Shown here piece by piece: positions 24,245-35,540 of a stretch of DNA of 64,000 bases. Both the position numbers and the translations under genes were made by a program. Every line of letters starts with the position of its first letter. Positions within the stretch are counted from its first letter, which is position 1. Source of the stretch: Antilocapra americana. Taxonomy: Eukaryota; Chordata; Mammalia; Artiodactyla; Antilocapridae. The notes under the pieces are model-generated. The model was not told the DNA's origin and searched no databases. It saw nothing but the letters and a program-made list of their open reading frames with translations. Where the stretch lies: contig ML660213.1 of assembly GCA_007570785.1 (NCBI GenBank), positions 1,549,181-1,613,180 of the forward strand, written 5' to 3'.

Positions 24245-25369
24245 CTGCAAATGTTAGTTTAGAAAACAATAATTGCAACTACTTTCAAAATAACAGACCG
24301 CTGAAACCCACCCACTCTCATTTCACAGATGTTTCTTATAGTTCTCTATGGCATCTTACAGTTTACTAAGTCTTAATTTTTTATGTTCAGTCCAATGGAA
24401 CAAATTCAAAATAGAGTCTGGAAATGAGCTTGGGACAATTGATATAGTGATTCAAATGGTAATGTTTAGTTTCTAGTTCCAACTATTCAGAAACAGACAG
24501 ACATATTCATCTCTTTGGAGCACAACTAAGGAAGAAGGGAAGATGCTTGGTTGACAGTTGGCAAGCATAATATGTTATCACTGCATACTACTCTGGATCT
24601 ATAACCAGGTAGGGTAACGATGATATTTCCTGTAAGTCTTGACACTTGACAACAAATAGCCTCAATGCTAATCTCTAATGGGAGAAAAATGAGGTCTAAG
24701 GAAGACTTCCAATATGGCTGAACTATTTTATATCCATTTGTTCCAGCTGCAATTGTATTTCTACCTTAATCACAGCAGAAACTCATCACTCACCCTTTAA
24801 TTCTACCACCTAATCTGAATAAAAACCAAGGAGGGTGGAATTACTAAAGATTAGAAATTGAGTTCATCAAGCATTAGTAACACAAAGAACATATTCAACA
24901 AGAGCGGGGGAGAGACAGATGAACATGTAAGAGATTGCTTGTGGACCATCCATAAAGTGACACCCTTATGGTCTCCATTAAAGGTTAAATCAAAGAGGAA
25001 TTACGCTTTTACCAATGATAATTTACTTTCTGTATCTAATACATAAATGAAGGATATTACATGTTTGATGAATCTTAAACACTAATACTGAACTTTAAAG
25101 CAAAGCAGTTCTCTGAACTTCCATGGGCATTTGAGGAAAGACAAATGTGGTATTTGTTATATATAGTAGTTATGTTGTTTTGTTCATGGGGCACCTAATT
25201 GGGAGTTAAGGCATATTTTTATAATGCTGTTGAGTGATTCATTTTTGCCATATAGTATTCTGAGCTAACCTTAAAGCATGTCCAGTAAATTCTAAATAAC
25301 TTACAAGTAGATGAATATACTTGCTGTAATAGTATTAATGACAATAAAACTTCACACATATTGGGAAAT

Positions 25370-25585
25370 ATATGACTATATGATGCATAGTGAGGTAACT
25401 CAAAATCAGCTCAACTAAACTTCTTATGTGCCAAATATTATGATGGGTACTTGCACAAAGAATTTAATGAATGCTCACAACTCTAGTTTTCAGAAGTTTG
25501 CAAATAGAGGGGTCAAAGAACTCAAGGAATATGATCAAGCTAATAAGATATGAAATTATTTGATTCAGGCTTTACTGTACCTAAT
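25370..25585 (+). repeat. Probable MIR remnant
   Basis: TTTTCAGAAGTTTGCAAATA, GAACTCAAGGAATATGATCA and AGCTAATAAGATATGAAATT parallel the MIR core (gauge of cells 'gaggaaactgaggctcag' type). Heavily diverged. Confidence 0.4.
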
Positions 25586-26268
25586 TATTTTATATCTAAA
25601 TAATAAGCACATCTTTAAGTTATAAACTACTTAGGTCTATTCAAATGATTCTCCAGAAAGCTTTTACTCTGATTTTAGAGAAATGTGTCAATGCTTTTTC
25701 ACTTTGTTACTAATATAATATTCCAAGTCTCCATTTTGGGGTACATTTCTAGTGTTACAGCTATGTTATATAACATGGAGATGAAACACAAATATAAAGG
25801 CTTACATATTAATACTAAAGAGAAAAAATTTAAGTAAAAATTGAATGAGCAGTCCCTTTAGAAAGGTCTATGCAGAATGATTCATTAAAAAGCAGATGTT
25901 GTGGTGCACCTACATGTCTGCTTTAAAATAAATGGCTATTTTATAGAGGGGGTTAGTAAAGAGAATCTTAGTTTTAAAGTATTAGGCCTGTCAGTTAAGT
26001 GTATATTTTAAACAGAGACTAATTATCTTTGACATCATATATAAAAATCTTTGAAATTTTATAAAAATCAAATTTCCAGTAATGTAATAACTATTTCAAG
26101 TACTGTATTTATGGACTTGGAAGAGGGTCACAAAAATATACTTAGTTATTAAGAATAAGAATATCTTAGTCACCAATCACAAAATTTAAGATTTAGTTTC
26201 TAATTTGGTCTTTTATCTCCTCATCTGATTCCTTGTATCAGATCAAAATACACTCTTCAGGCCATTAG

Positions 26269-26468
26269 TGGGCTTCCCTGATAGCTCAGTTGGTAAAGAA
26301 TCTGCCTGCAATGCAGGAGACCCCAGTTCGATTCCTGGGTTGGGAAGACCCACTGGAGAGGGGAAAGGCTACCCACTCCAGTATTCAAGCCTAGAGAGTT
26401 CCATGGACTGTATAATCCACGGGGTTGCAAAGAGTTGGACACAACTGGGCAACTTTCACTTCACTTCG
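26269..26468 (+). mobile_element. Bov-tA SINE with 9-bp target duplication
   Basis: Complete element: head GGGCTTCCCTGATAGCTCAG with the intact B-box-like GTTCGATTCCTGG, body to GTTGGACACAACTGGGCAAC. Flanked by GGCCATTAG at 26260-26268 and 26469-26477. Confidence 0.95.
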
Positions 26469-26601
26469 GGCCATTAGCAACTCAAACAAACATCTGAGTG
26501 AAGCCTGTCAGAGCGGAACATGCCTGGAATGCTTACACACCCACTCCTGCTTCATGGTCAGAAGGCTGGCGCGGATATGCGTGCACAGAATCCAGTGATC
26601 T

Positions 26602-26619
26602 CACCACCACCACCACCAC
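26602..26619. repeat. (CAC)6 trinucleotide repeat
   Basis: Six CAC units in the intron just right of a SINE. Confidence 0.95.
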
Positions 26620-27188
26620 TGCCTACCCTGGATGTAATTCTGAATCCTGATAAAGCAAAGGAATATGCTGCCTTTTGAGGACTCAGCTGGCTTTCTCCAC
26701 CTGGGCACCAACGAGGAAAATACAGCAAATCTTTCATAACCTTCTATGTTAACTTGTCCATTAAGCTGCATTTCTAAGTATTTTGAATGTGATTTTTATT
26801 TTATAATGTGGTCAATGATCTACACCTACATACAGAGTCCCTCTAATAATCATGAACAGAAATAACAGTTCATGGATCCATGCTAAGATAAACTCAGGTG
26901 GGTAGATTGAAATCATGGAATGCACTAAAAAATAAGCAATGTACCTTTCTTCTTTTGCTAAATATTTTTATATGTCATTTTCTTAGGATGCCAAGCCTAG
27001 TAGTGGGAGAGGTTAATGAGTTGGTTGTAACTTGATGATTACAAATGTTTCATTTTCAAATGTAGGGGGGACAGGGGGTGAGGAAATGTTCACTTAATAA
27101 ACAGAGACAGTGAAAAGTTTTCTGTGGTCAAATAAAAATTTCATGCTTAGTATCTTCTAAAACTTGTTTACAAAGTTATTATAAATTT

Positions 27189-27368
27189 TGGGCTTCCCCA
27201 ATAGCTGAGTTGGTAAAGAATCTGCCGGCAATGGAAGCGACTCCAGTTCGATCCCTGGGTTGGGAAGATCCCCTGGAGAAGGGACAGGGCACCCGCTTCA
27301 GTACTCTGGTCTGGAGAATTCCACGGACTGTCAAGTCCATGGGGTCATAATCAGTCAGACTAGCACGC
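27189..27368 (+). mobile_element. Bov-tA SINE, left arm of an inverted pair
   Basis: Head GGGCTTCCCCAATAGCTGAG, GTTCGATCCCTGGGTTGGG, body to TCATAATCAGTCAGACTAGC. Followed within a few bases by an oppositely oriented copy. Confidence 0.93.
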
Positions 27369-27371
27369 ATG

Positions 27372-27586
27372 CATGCTATGTCGCTTCAGGGGTGTCCTAC
27401 TCTTTGTGACCCCATAGACTGTAGCCCATCAGACTTCTCTGCCCATGACATTCTCTAGGCATGAATACTGGAGTGGGTTGCCATGCCATTCTCCAGGGAA
27501 TCTTCCCGACCTGGGGAACCTGTGTATCTTATGTCTCTTGCATTGGCGGCCAAGTTCTTTACCATTAATACCACCAGGGAAGCCCC
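27372..27586 (-). mobile_element. Bov-tA SINE, right arm of an inverted pair
   Basis: Antisense element beginning with the tail (GTCGCTTCAGGGGTGTCC, TGTGACCCCATAGACTGTAG) and ending with the head (CACCAGGGAAGCCCC). Arranged tail to tail with 27189-27368. Confidence 0.93.
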
Positions 27587-28129
27587 AGAAGTGCACAGTT
27601 TATTCAAAAATTTACTAAATGGCAATCCTTCTCTATAAACTTTGAGCTTCTGAAACATCATTTTTATCATTCATTTTTGCATTTAGCCTTGCTATCTTTT
27701 ATATTCTCCTGCTCTAACAAGATTCCCAATTTCTTGAGGATAAGTTTCTTGTTTTATATGCCTTGGTGTCCTTTATAGTTTTTCTACTTTTAAGATCAGT
27801 AGATCTCAAAGAGACCTAGGAGTTCACTCTCAAATGGTTAATGCACTCTCCAAAACTGCGTGTTAACATTTGTCATATAAATATATACACACTGTTCTAG
27901 GAGAGTGTATACTGACTTCATTAGATCCACAAAGAGGACCAGATGCAAAAAATTTAAATATAATTGTTTTCATACAAGTGAGGGTCATTGAACATTTGTT
28001 GAAGGATGAACAGATATTTTTCTTTCATGCTTGAATAAATTTTTTTAATATTTTGTCTGCCACATATTCATTTATTTTTGTTGTTGTTGCATCCAGAATT
28101 ACAGAATTCTAGAGGTTAATAGAATGTTT

Positions 28130-28245
28130 TAAATCATCTAGTCCTTTGCTCTTACAAAAAAGACAAGTGACATCAAGAGAGGTTATATCACTTCCCTAAA
28201 GCTATTAAATTTAGTAAATGGTGAAATTAGAGTAGAAAGAATGAC
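28130..28245 (+). repeat. Probable MIR remnant
   Basis: GACATCAAGAGAGGTTATAT, CACTTCCCTAAAGCTATTAA and TAGTAAATGGTGAAATTAGA parallel the MIR core of gene-rich mammalian DNA. Confidence 0.5.
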
Positions 28246-28577
28246 TCTCTAATCATAGGCGAACTGATTCTGATGTCAGTAAAAGGACCAGGACAAAGGG
28301 AAGCTGCTTGGCAAGACTGATTGCAAACACATGAGCTGCTTCATTTTGCCAGTGAAAATACCATCACCATTCTCACCATTACTTTCCATATTATTTTTAT
28401 CTCCTCTCCAGTGACTCCTGTGTTTGCCCACAGCAATCAATTTCACTCTTTTCTCTCTTCTTCCCCACCAAATAAATAATCTGTAACCAAGATGGAAGGC
28501 ATCCACTAAGAGACATAACCCAGCAAGTTTTATTTAACACACCCATAAGCTTAACCATTGGAAAACAACATTCTAAC

Positions 28578-28780
28578 CTGGATGTCATAGACAGTGAAGG
28601 GAGACAGCTCTCGCAGAATGAAAGACCCAGGCACATTTATTCCAGTCTTGTAGAGCTGATTATTTACATAAACGGAATATTCAGTGACAACACCATTTGG
28701 GTTTGAAGGAGCTGTCCAGATGACACGTACAGCTGTACTGTTGATGATGACAACCTCTGGAGGAAGCATGCCCTGAGGCT
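28578..28780 (-). CDS. USH2A: USH2A exon equivalent to human exon 46 (FN3)
   Basis: 203 bp. The acceptor is TTAATTCTAG above 28780 and the donor is GTTAGA below 28578, a weaker donor than the GTAAGT/GTGAGT of its neighbours. The exon completes Glu and reads PQGMLPPEVVIINST, then VIWTAPSNPNGVVTEYSV, LYKTGINVPGSF and TVYDIQ, ending in phase 0. This is most of one FN3 module: conserved Trp core, the NPNG turn and the TVYDIQ F strand. The next exon supplies the FG loop and G strand. One sequon (NST) is present. Intron 45 between this and exon 45 is only 1316 bp. Confidence 0.96.
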
Positions 28781-30096
28781 CTAGAATTAAAGGAAGAAAC
28801 TGAATAAACTCCAGCTGTCTCTGAAAAAGCACTTGTTAAACTAAAGGCAGATTAGTATTTAGGTCGAGCAAAGGGTTTGTTGCTTATCTGCTTTCCTCTG
28901 ATGAAGTTATCACAGTCTGTAGTCCTCTGTAAATTGGCTTATTATACTCTCAGTTAGAAACCATAAGAACTGGTGGTAAAATGCTTTATACCACCAGCAT
29001 AGTGCTAATCTTCAATACTATGTGACCAGTGGGATATGATGATAAATTATTCACCCATCTGCACCACTAACACATATCTATTATTTGTCTCTTTCCCCAT
29101 CTCTTCACTCCATACCTCCCAGGGAAAAAGAAAAGAAAATTTGCTCCTTAAGCAGAAAATAAAACTCAAATACATCGCGGCTGGTGGAACGTGAAAAATC
29201 ATTTGATGTTACTAGCTTGTAACTCAAGCAATATGAAGCAATAATGCAATATTGTCATTATGTAAATGATTTTGAATGTTGATTACCATAGGTAATGATG
29301 AAATCTAACATTAGGAAAAAAATCTTGCTTGGCGTTAAATTACACAATTATTCAAGCATGTCAGAAATAAGTATGCGAAGACCTATTTTTATCATAAGAG
29401 CCCATCCTAACTAGTTGAAAAATTGTCCTTGTGATCCATTCTATTTTATAAACAAAAGGTGTCGACCTTTGGCACCACGAAGGGAAATGGGCTCCACACT
29501 TAAAGTGCTCTGCTAATGACCTGGAACACTTGCTTGGGAGGTAATGATATTATAATGTTTATAATGAGACTTTATAAAGCCAAAAAGATTAGAAAGACCA
29601 TTCCAAACACATTTCAGATTCACAAGTTGCTTCCCTCGCTTCCTCCCCCTTGCTAACTGGCTTAGAAATGAGTCACAGGCAATTTTTCTCAGTGGCTGAA
29701 CTTCCACCTACCATTTCTGGTGACTCAGGGAGGGCCCTCCCTGTGCTTGGCTGTCGTTGTGAAAAGCATCCTGCTTCTGAAAGCAATTCTTAAAAAAATG
29801 TTTCTAAATGTCACCATGTATTGATGTGAATTCAGCTCCCAACTAAGCACACACTGAAAAGAACAGGAACAAACTGGGCTAATACCCAGTGATTGGAGCC
29901 TTGCAGCTGTCTCTGTGGGACCACTTATTGATCTGCCACTTGACGACAGCCAGCACTTAAGCATTTTAGCTCCAACCCCCTTCCCTCCAACACCGGAAAT
30001 TTTATAATGGAAGGATGACTGATCTCAACCTCAGCGAGAATCAATCAATTTCACTCGCATCTCTGAAGCCGAGTTTCCCTTGAAATCTGGACTCAC
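28781..30096 (-). other. USH2A: USH2A intron 45 (1.3 kb)
   Basis: I recognise no interspersed repeat in this intron. Around 29210-29290 there is AT-rich sequence with several short ATTGTCATT/ATGTAAATGATT-like words, and 29600-29970 is more GC-rich. Being this free of repeats in such a repeat-dense window could mean selection or could be chance. No ORF is credible. Confidence 0.85.
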
Positions 30097-30306
30097 CCCC
30101 ATCGCAAGTGGTTGCATGCAGCACTTCACTGTTGATGCTGGCAACCCCGTTGAAAACAGAGATGAAAATCCGATATTCTGTGTTTGGGTTTAAGTGGCCA
30201 ATGACGTGAGAGTTAACATCTGGGAGGATTTTTCGAGATTCATTGGAGGTAGCAGAACTCCAAAAAAGTGTATAATACTCAACATCACCTTGTAGGTCTT
30301 GAAAAG
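30097..30306 (-). CDS. USH2A: USH2A exon equivalent to human exon 45 (FN3)
   Basis: 210 bp. The acceptor is GTTAACAG above 30306 and the donor is GTGAGT at 30091-30096. It starts with two bases that complete Thr, then FQDLQGDVEYYTLFW. It continues through SSATSNESRKILPDVNSH to NTEYRIFISVFNG and ends CDG plus the first base of Glu. It encodes the body of the FN3 module opened in the previous exon. FISVFNG is the F strand, and CDG is the linker to the next module. One sequon (NES) is present. A run of five G at the border could in principle allow a 1-base shift of the donor, but frame with the next exon (G|AG = Glu) fixes the cut after GGGG. Confidence 0.96.
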
Positions 30307-33300
30307 CTGTTAACAATAAACACACGACATTGTAACTGTAGCTGATATAAAAGGGCCCAGGAGGGAAAGACAAGAGAATATACTCTATCATTAGCTATTC
30401 CTAGAACGAGAAAAGGGGAAAGCTTACAGAACTTTCCTTAGATAAGTGCTGGGTTTTATTATTATTATTTTTTTAACAAAGTTGATTCTATCTGTATCTC
30501 ATAATTAATGGCATAGAATTTTAACTTCACTGAAAAATAAACTTTCAAATTCCCTTTAAATATTTTAATTATACTACTTATAAGTATTCAACTAATCTTC
30601 AAAACTTTGATTAAGACTTGAAAGAGTAAAGTAAAAATATGCAGTACAGGGGGAAAAAAAACCATTCAAAAGTAATAGTTCTAGAGAAGAAATCTATGCT
30701 AATATAGATAAGGATATGTCCCGACACAGGTGCTAAACTTGAGGATTTTAAAAATTGTTAATGAAATCTGCTGTTAGATACCTGGAAGACTGCTTAGACA
30801 GCTACCCTATTATGTGCACAGTTGATGTACCAGAGTAATGTAATATGCTCTCCTTAAGGACCCTAGGATGATATCTGAATTTTGATCAAGGTTCTCATCC
30901 TTTTCTCCTAGTTCATGTATCTCTGTGATGCAGACAAGCTCTTTCAAAGTCCTTACAAAGTCCAGTCTATTGTTTTCTTTTTCCCTTTCCGCACAGTTTC
31001 TCCATTCTTGCACTAAGTTCTGCTTTTTGCGATCTTCCTATCATGATGCTTTAAAAAGAAGATTTAGAACACCCCATACCCATATTTTCTTAGCTAGGAA
31101 GCAATTACGGCTCTGCTCACATTAACATTGCTTTTGAAGACCTGAAGCAGGATCTATCACCTTGATTTGTATCAGGATTACCAAGGTGGAGTTTTGTATG
31201 TGAAACCTCCTGAAATCGTATGTTAAAGCTTGTGTTAAAACTGTTCCACAAAATTAAGCAAGGATGGGGAGGAAAAGGTGGCATTTCTCTTTATGGTTAT
31301 TGAAGTATAGTGTCTCAAGTGTATGAGATCCTGGGGTATGGCCATGGAAAGGAATATGGTTTGGGGAACTGTATGACTTTAAGAATCATTGTTCACTAAG
31401 ATCTTGGGGGTCTTACATAAAAACTGAATGCTGATTTGATTTTTTGTTTTGTTTTATTTCCTGAATGCACTACCACTTTGACCTAATATCCAGCAATAGT
31501 TAGAAAGGTCTGGTATATCAGTATAGTTGAAAGAATTTATAGTAAGTGATCTTTAGTAACTACTTTGGAAAACCTTGGGAATCAAGATGTTTCTTTTCTC
31601 TGCTGTCACAAATGTCAGCACCTTTAATAATGAGGTCATTATTAGGCATTTTCAGGAATCATCTATTCATGTCTCTCAATATTTTCCTGAATAATAACAT
31701 TCCTGAAGTGTAGCAAAGCATCTGGGTTCTGTGAGAGTAAAAGTTCCTTCTATCATTAGAATTAGTTTCTGCTGCCCTACAGTACTATTCCTCATTAATT
31801 TATGGCAGCAAAGATATAAAAGAAATTGTGCTAGATTTGAAGTTCATCTTGTATTTTAGTTTGCTATATGAGCAGGCTGTTTAGAAATCCAAGTCCTAAA
31901 GATATAATATTAAGGAAGTACTTTAAAATTCTACTTAAAAATATAAATGGGTCTTTAATCACAGTTATTAAATGTGCCCGAAATCTCTTCTGTCAAGTTC
32001 TAATGAATAAATTTGTGTATATACATTGAAAATATTGGGACTAGCATAGTAAGTTCAAAATGAGTGAGGATCGTATATCAATATGTGGATGAAATGCTAT
32101 TAAATGCTCATTCTTAGTCATGTGTCATATGTCAACTCCTTGAAATAGAACAAAATCTGTTGTCCCAAAGAAGAAAGGAAAAGATGGGATTTGGTTCCAC
32201 TAGTTATATCTTATTGCATGAGACAGAGGCTCTTCTAACCAGAAATAGGCAGCATCTCCAGGAAATGATGCCAGATTTCTGCACCACTCTGCTTCTCACC
32301 AACATCTGCTTCAGCATGCCACTCTCTCCCTTCACTGACATTACAGTGCAGAGGCCAAAACACAGAAAACTAGTAGAAAACATTAAACAGATTAAATGAG
32401 CTTCATATTCCTAATTGCTTTACAAGAAGTTCTGGGAGCAGTACATGCACAGAAGTGTCCTTTTACATTGTTCAAACAAGATTTTCAAATGTCGGTGGGG
32501 TCTTTCTAAGACAGCAAACCATCTTAGATACAGAAGAACATCTTCAGTTCTACAGGCCAGTGCAAAATTCAAGGTTGCTGACCTTGAGCCTACTCTGAGA
32601 GCAGAATGCTGTTAGAATTGAAATAACTGGAATGAGAAGTTTCCCAGAAAATCCCACCCTCTCTGTGGATTGATTTAACTGGACCTGAATATATTTCTCC
32701 TTTTAAAAAGAGAAAAACATGAGTTACAAGGCTTCTTTATATAATAGCATAAGTGAAACATTTTCTAGAACCTTAAAAGGAGAATTTGTTTTTCATATAT
32801 TACTTGTATGTGAATCAGTGGAAGTTTTATAAAACATTTGCATGGTGTTCTTAAAAATAGCAAAAGAGACATGCCTTTGCGAAAAACATGTTTTAGGAAA
32901 CAGGTACCTGTAATTATGAAAAGACAGACATGAAGACAGAGATATTAAGTGACCTTCTTAAAGAAGAAAGGAAAGCAAGCAAAAAAAAAAAAACCCAACA
33001 AGCTTGTCATAATTAAAATCTGCACTGAAAGCAGAAAGAAATACCAAGTTAAAAATGCACAATATGAAAAAATAAAAAGGAAAATGAGTAAGAAGAAGGC
33101 AATGAAAGTAAAAATTTATAGATATTGAGAACAGAATAAAAAGTCTTACTGACTTGAAAAATAAATGGGATAAATAATCATGGATCTAAAATATCCCATA
33201 AAACATGACTCAAAATGAAGTCTTATATCCAGAAATTGAATAGATTAATATACAGTATTAGCCAAAATAATGGCAACATATCCAAAGACATATGGAAAGT

Positions 33301-33574
33301 TACAACATTTTGAAAATCAACTAAATCTAAAAGACAATCTGCAAAGGAGAAAAAGAATCAGGCAACTTTCAGACTTACCATCTGAAACATTAAATGTGGA
33401 AGACAATGGAAAAATTTCAAGAAGTTCTGAGGTAAAATAGTTTGATCCAAGAATTTCATACTCATCTAAGTCATTCTTTGTGTATAAATATGACAGAAAG
33501 ATTTTCTTATATAAGTAAAAATTAAGAGAATGGGCAAAGACAGCAAAAACATGTTCTTATTTAAGCAAAAATCA

Positions 33575-33727
33575 GGTGTCACAGTGGTAAAGAATTCAAT
33601 TGCCAATGCAAGAGACTCAGGAGATTTGGGTTCAGTCTCTGGGTTGAGAAGATCCCCCAGTGAAGCAAATGGCAACCCGCTCCAGTACTCTGGTCTGGAA
33701 AATTCCATGGACAGAGGAGCCTGACAC
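33575..33727 (+). mobile_element. Bov-tA SINE
   Basis: Head degraded (CACAGTGGTAAAGAATTC), then GGGTTGAGAAGATCCCCCAG and the body to CATGGACAGAGGAGCCTG, where it stops short of the usual end. Confidence 0.88.
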
Positions 33728-33773
33728 TGAGAAGAGAACTTTGGAGTGAGTCATTATTGAGACGGACTTCTAG

Positions 33774-34142
33774 ATGACCACATCAGTAGTATGTAACGGA
33801 AGCAGGTCAGGTTACAGCAGGTACACATGTGAGTCAGAGGGAAGCCCATGGACAAACAAATCCAGTCTCTTTGTTTTGGTATCTGGACAGGTGGTAAGGG
33901 AAGCAGAGGGACAAGGTGAGCCAGTGATGGCGGGTGCTTTTAAAAGAGGTGAGGTTTGGGATGATTTGTATGTATTACCACCTGAACAGGATAAGTTCAA
34001 AGGCAAACTTCTAGCTACAAAATCTGGTGGTTTTCGATTAAGAGATAAAGATGAGGCATATGTTTTTTGTGTGGATTTAAACTTTTCAAATAGTGATGCC
34101 TTCAACTTTACAAATCTTCCAGAGTTTGGTGAGATAATATAA
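33774..34142 (+). other. Unrecognised 122-codon open frame, probably not coding
   Basis: One uninterrupted plus-strand frame starting MTTSVVCNGSRSGY and ending NLPEFGEII. The C-terminal half (DDLYVLPPEQDKFKGKLL, GGFRLRDKDEAYVFCVDL) has a protein-like composition, but I recognise no family. It lies in intron 44, antisense to USH2A, directly after a SINE. I see no promoter, Kozak context or splice evidence. It could be a fragment of a processed pseudogene, or chance. The downstream words CCCAGTGCCTGGGACA and ATAAATATTCATGGAAGGAA resemble the 3' end of an old L2 or MIR repeat. Confidence 0.25.
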
Positions 34143-34199
34143 GGCAGGAATTATGTCATTGATCTCTGCATTCCCAGTGCCTGGGACAAAAAAGTCAAG

Positions 34200-34297
34200 G
34201 ATAAATATTCATGGAAGGAAGAAGGAAAAGAAAGACAGGGAGGAAAGTAAAAGAGAAAAAGGAAGGAGGGAAGGAAAAGAGAAAGAGGAGAGATGGA
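34200..34297. repeat. Purine-rich GGAA/GAAA tract
   Basis: Nearly pure A/G for about 95 bases (GGAAGGAAGAAGGAAAAG, GGAGGGAAGGAAAAGAG), an imperfect tetranucleotide-type simple repeat. Confidence 0.9.
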
Positions 34298-34311
34298 CAA
34301 AAAGGATTATA

Positions 34312-34391
34312 TTGAGTTGATCAATAAGTCCTTTTGGGTTTGTCTGTCATATCTTATGGAAAACTCTGAACAAACTTCTTGGCCAACCCAA
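34312..34391. mobile_element. Mariner-type MITE (short inverted-repeat DNA element)
   Basis: An 80-bp near-palindrome. The left end TTGAGTTGATCAATAAGTCC mirrors the right end, whose reverse complement begins TTGGGTTGGCCAAGAAGTTT. The pattern GGCCAA..AAGTT with a flanking TA is typical of the mariner-derived MITEs abundant in ruminants. No transposase is encoded. Confidence 0.8.
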
Positions 34392-35418
34392 GATGAAACA
34401 CAGTGTGAACGTCTGAAGGTTGATGGGAGCTCTTGACAGATGGACAAGTGGACAGTGTTTGGATGATTTTTTTTTCATTTCTTCTTTTTTCAATACCTTC
34501 CTCTCTCACCACCTCCAGTATTTTCTTGCTCTTTTCTGCCCGTCAATGACCTCATTAGTGAGGAGACCTCAGAAGAGGTGCTGCCTTTCTACCCTTTTCC
34601 CTCGTGGGCATTTTTCACCATTTATTTTAGAGTGAGCAGTCAAAATGGGAAGGATCTCACTAAATCACTCTTGACAAAGTGCTAATAACCATTAAGGTCA
34701 CATGCAGGAGAAACAGCCGAAAATGGGATGCTTAAGTTGGAGAAGTGCTACTGACTAACTGTAATTTGGGGTAAGTCACCAAGCTGCAGTTCCTAAATCC
34801 TGGGGCTGTATGAATAACTTAAGTGATGTTTTGTATCTCTTCCTATAAAAATGTGAATTTTCTCCAATGAAATCATTTCTTTTCATCGTATTTCATTTAG
34901 GTTGAACTATTTTCTTTTATACAGAAAGTAGGGACAAGAACCACATCTTTCTCTAGGGACCAGGGAGAAGAGGGCTGCAGCCTGTGGAAAGGGGAAGCCA
35001 GTGTCAGGGGATATTCTCCCTTCAGCAATGTGGGAAGAGTTTCAATCAATTACTGGGTTTTTCAAATCAATTCCAAAATTATCATCTTTATGTGAAAGCC
35101 TCTAATTGCTAAATGTTAGCAAAATATTTTTTTTTTCAAATACTGCCAGCAAGACAATGTGTGGAGGATGGGAAAGTAAATATGGCCCATGTGCCACCAG
35201 TTTGTAATATTTGCCCTAAAAAATTAACTGAACAGATGCAGGATGCATTTTCCTCACATGACCTCACATAATGATGTAAACGTTTAAAGTGGGCGCTTTT
35301 AAAACTTTAATAACTTATCCCCATTAATCTGTGATTGGTAAGAATTTACCAGAGATATTTTACTTAGAAAATGGTGTGTCCATGTGGAGGGTCATAATTA
35401 AGAAAAAATATACTTTAT

Positions 35419-35540
35419 GGTAACCCACTCCAGGGTTCTTGCCTGGAGAATCCTAGGGACCGGGCAGCCTGGTGGGCTGCCGTCTATGGGGTCACACAGA
35501 GTTGGACATGCCTGAAGCGACTTAGCAGCAGCAGCAGCAT
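35419..35540 (+). mobile_element. Bov-tA SINE, body only, with (GCA)n tail
   Basis: GTAACCCACTCCAGGGTTCT, ACCGGGCAGCCTGGTGGGCT and GCCTGAAGCGACTTAGCAGC followed by (AGC)n. Head absent. Confidence 0.88.

Larger units (their letters stand above)
24245..28577 (-). other. USH2A: USH2A intron 46 (4.3 kb)
   Basis: Holds three Bov-tA SINEs, two of them in a tail-to-tail inverted pair (27189-27586), a (CAC)6 tract, and probable MIR remnants at 25370-25585 and 28130-28245. 24300-25360 and 25590-26255 are AT-rich with nothing recognisable. Confidence 0.88.

Noticed and set aside
26283..26360. tRNA-Glu-like sequence with A and B boxes
   Set aside because: It is the head of a Bov-tA SINE; the body follows directly and it sits between target duplications, so it is not a tRNA gene.
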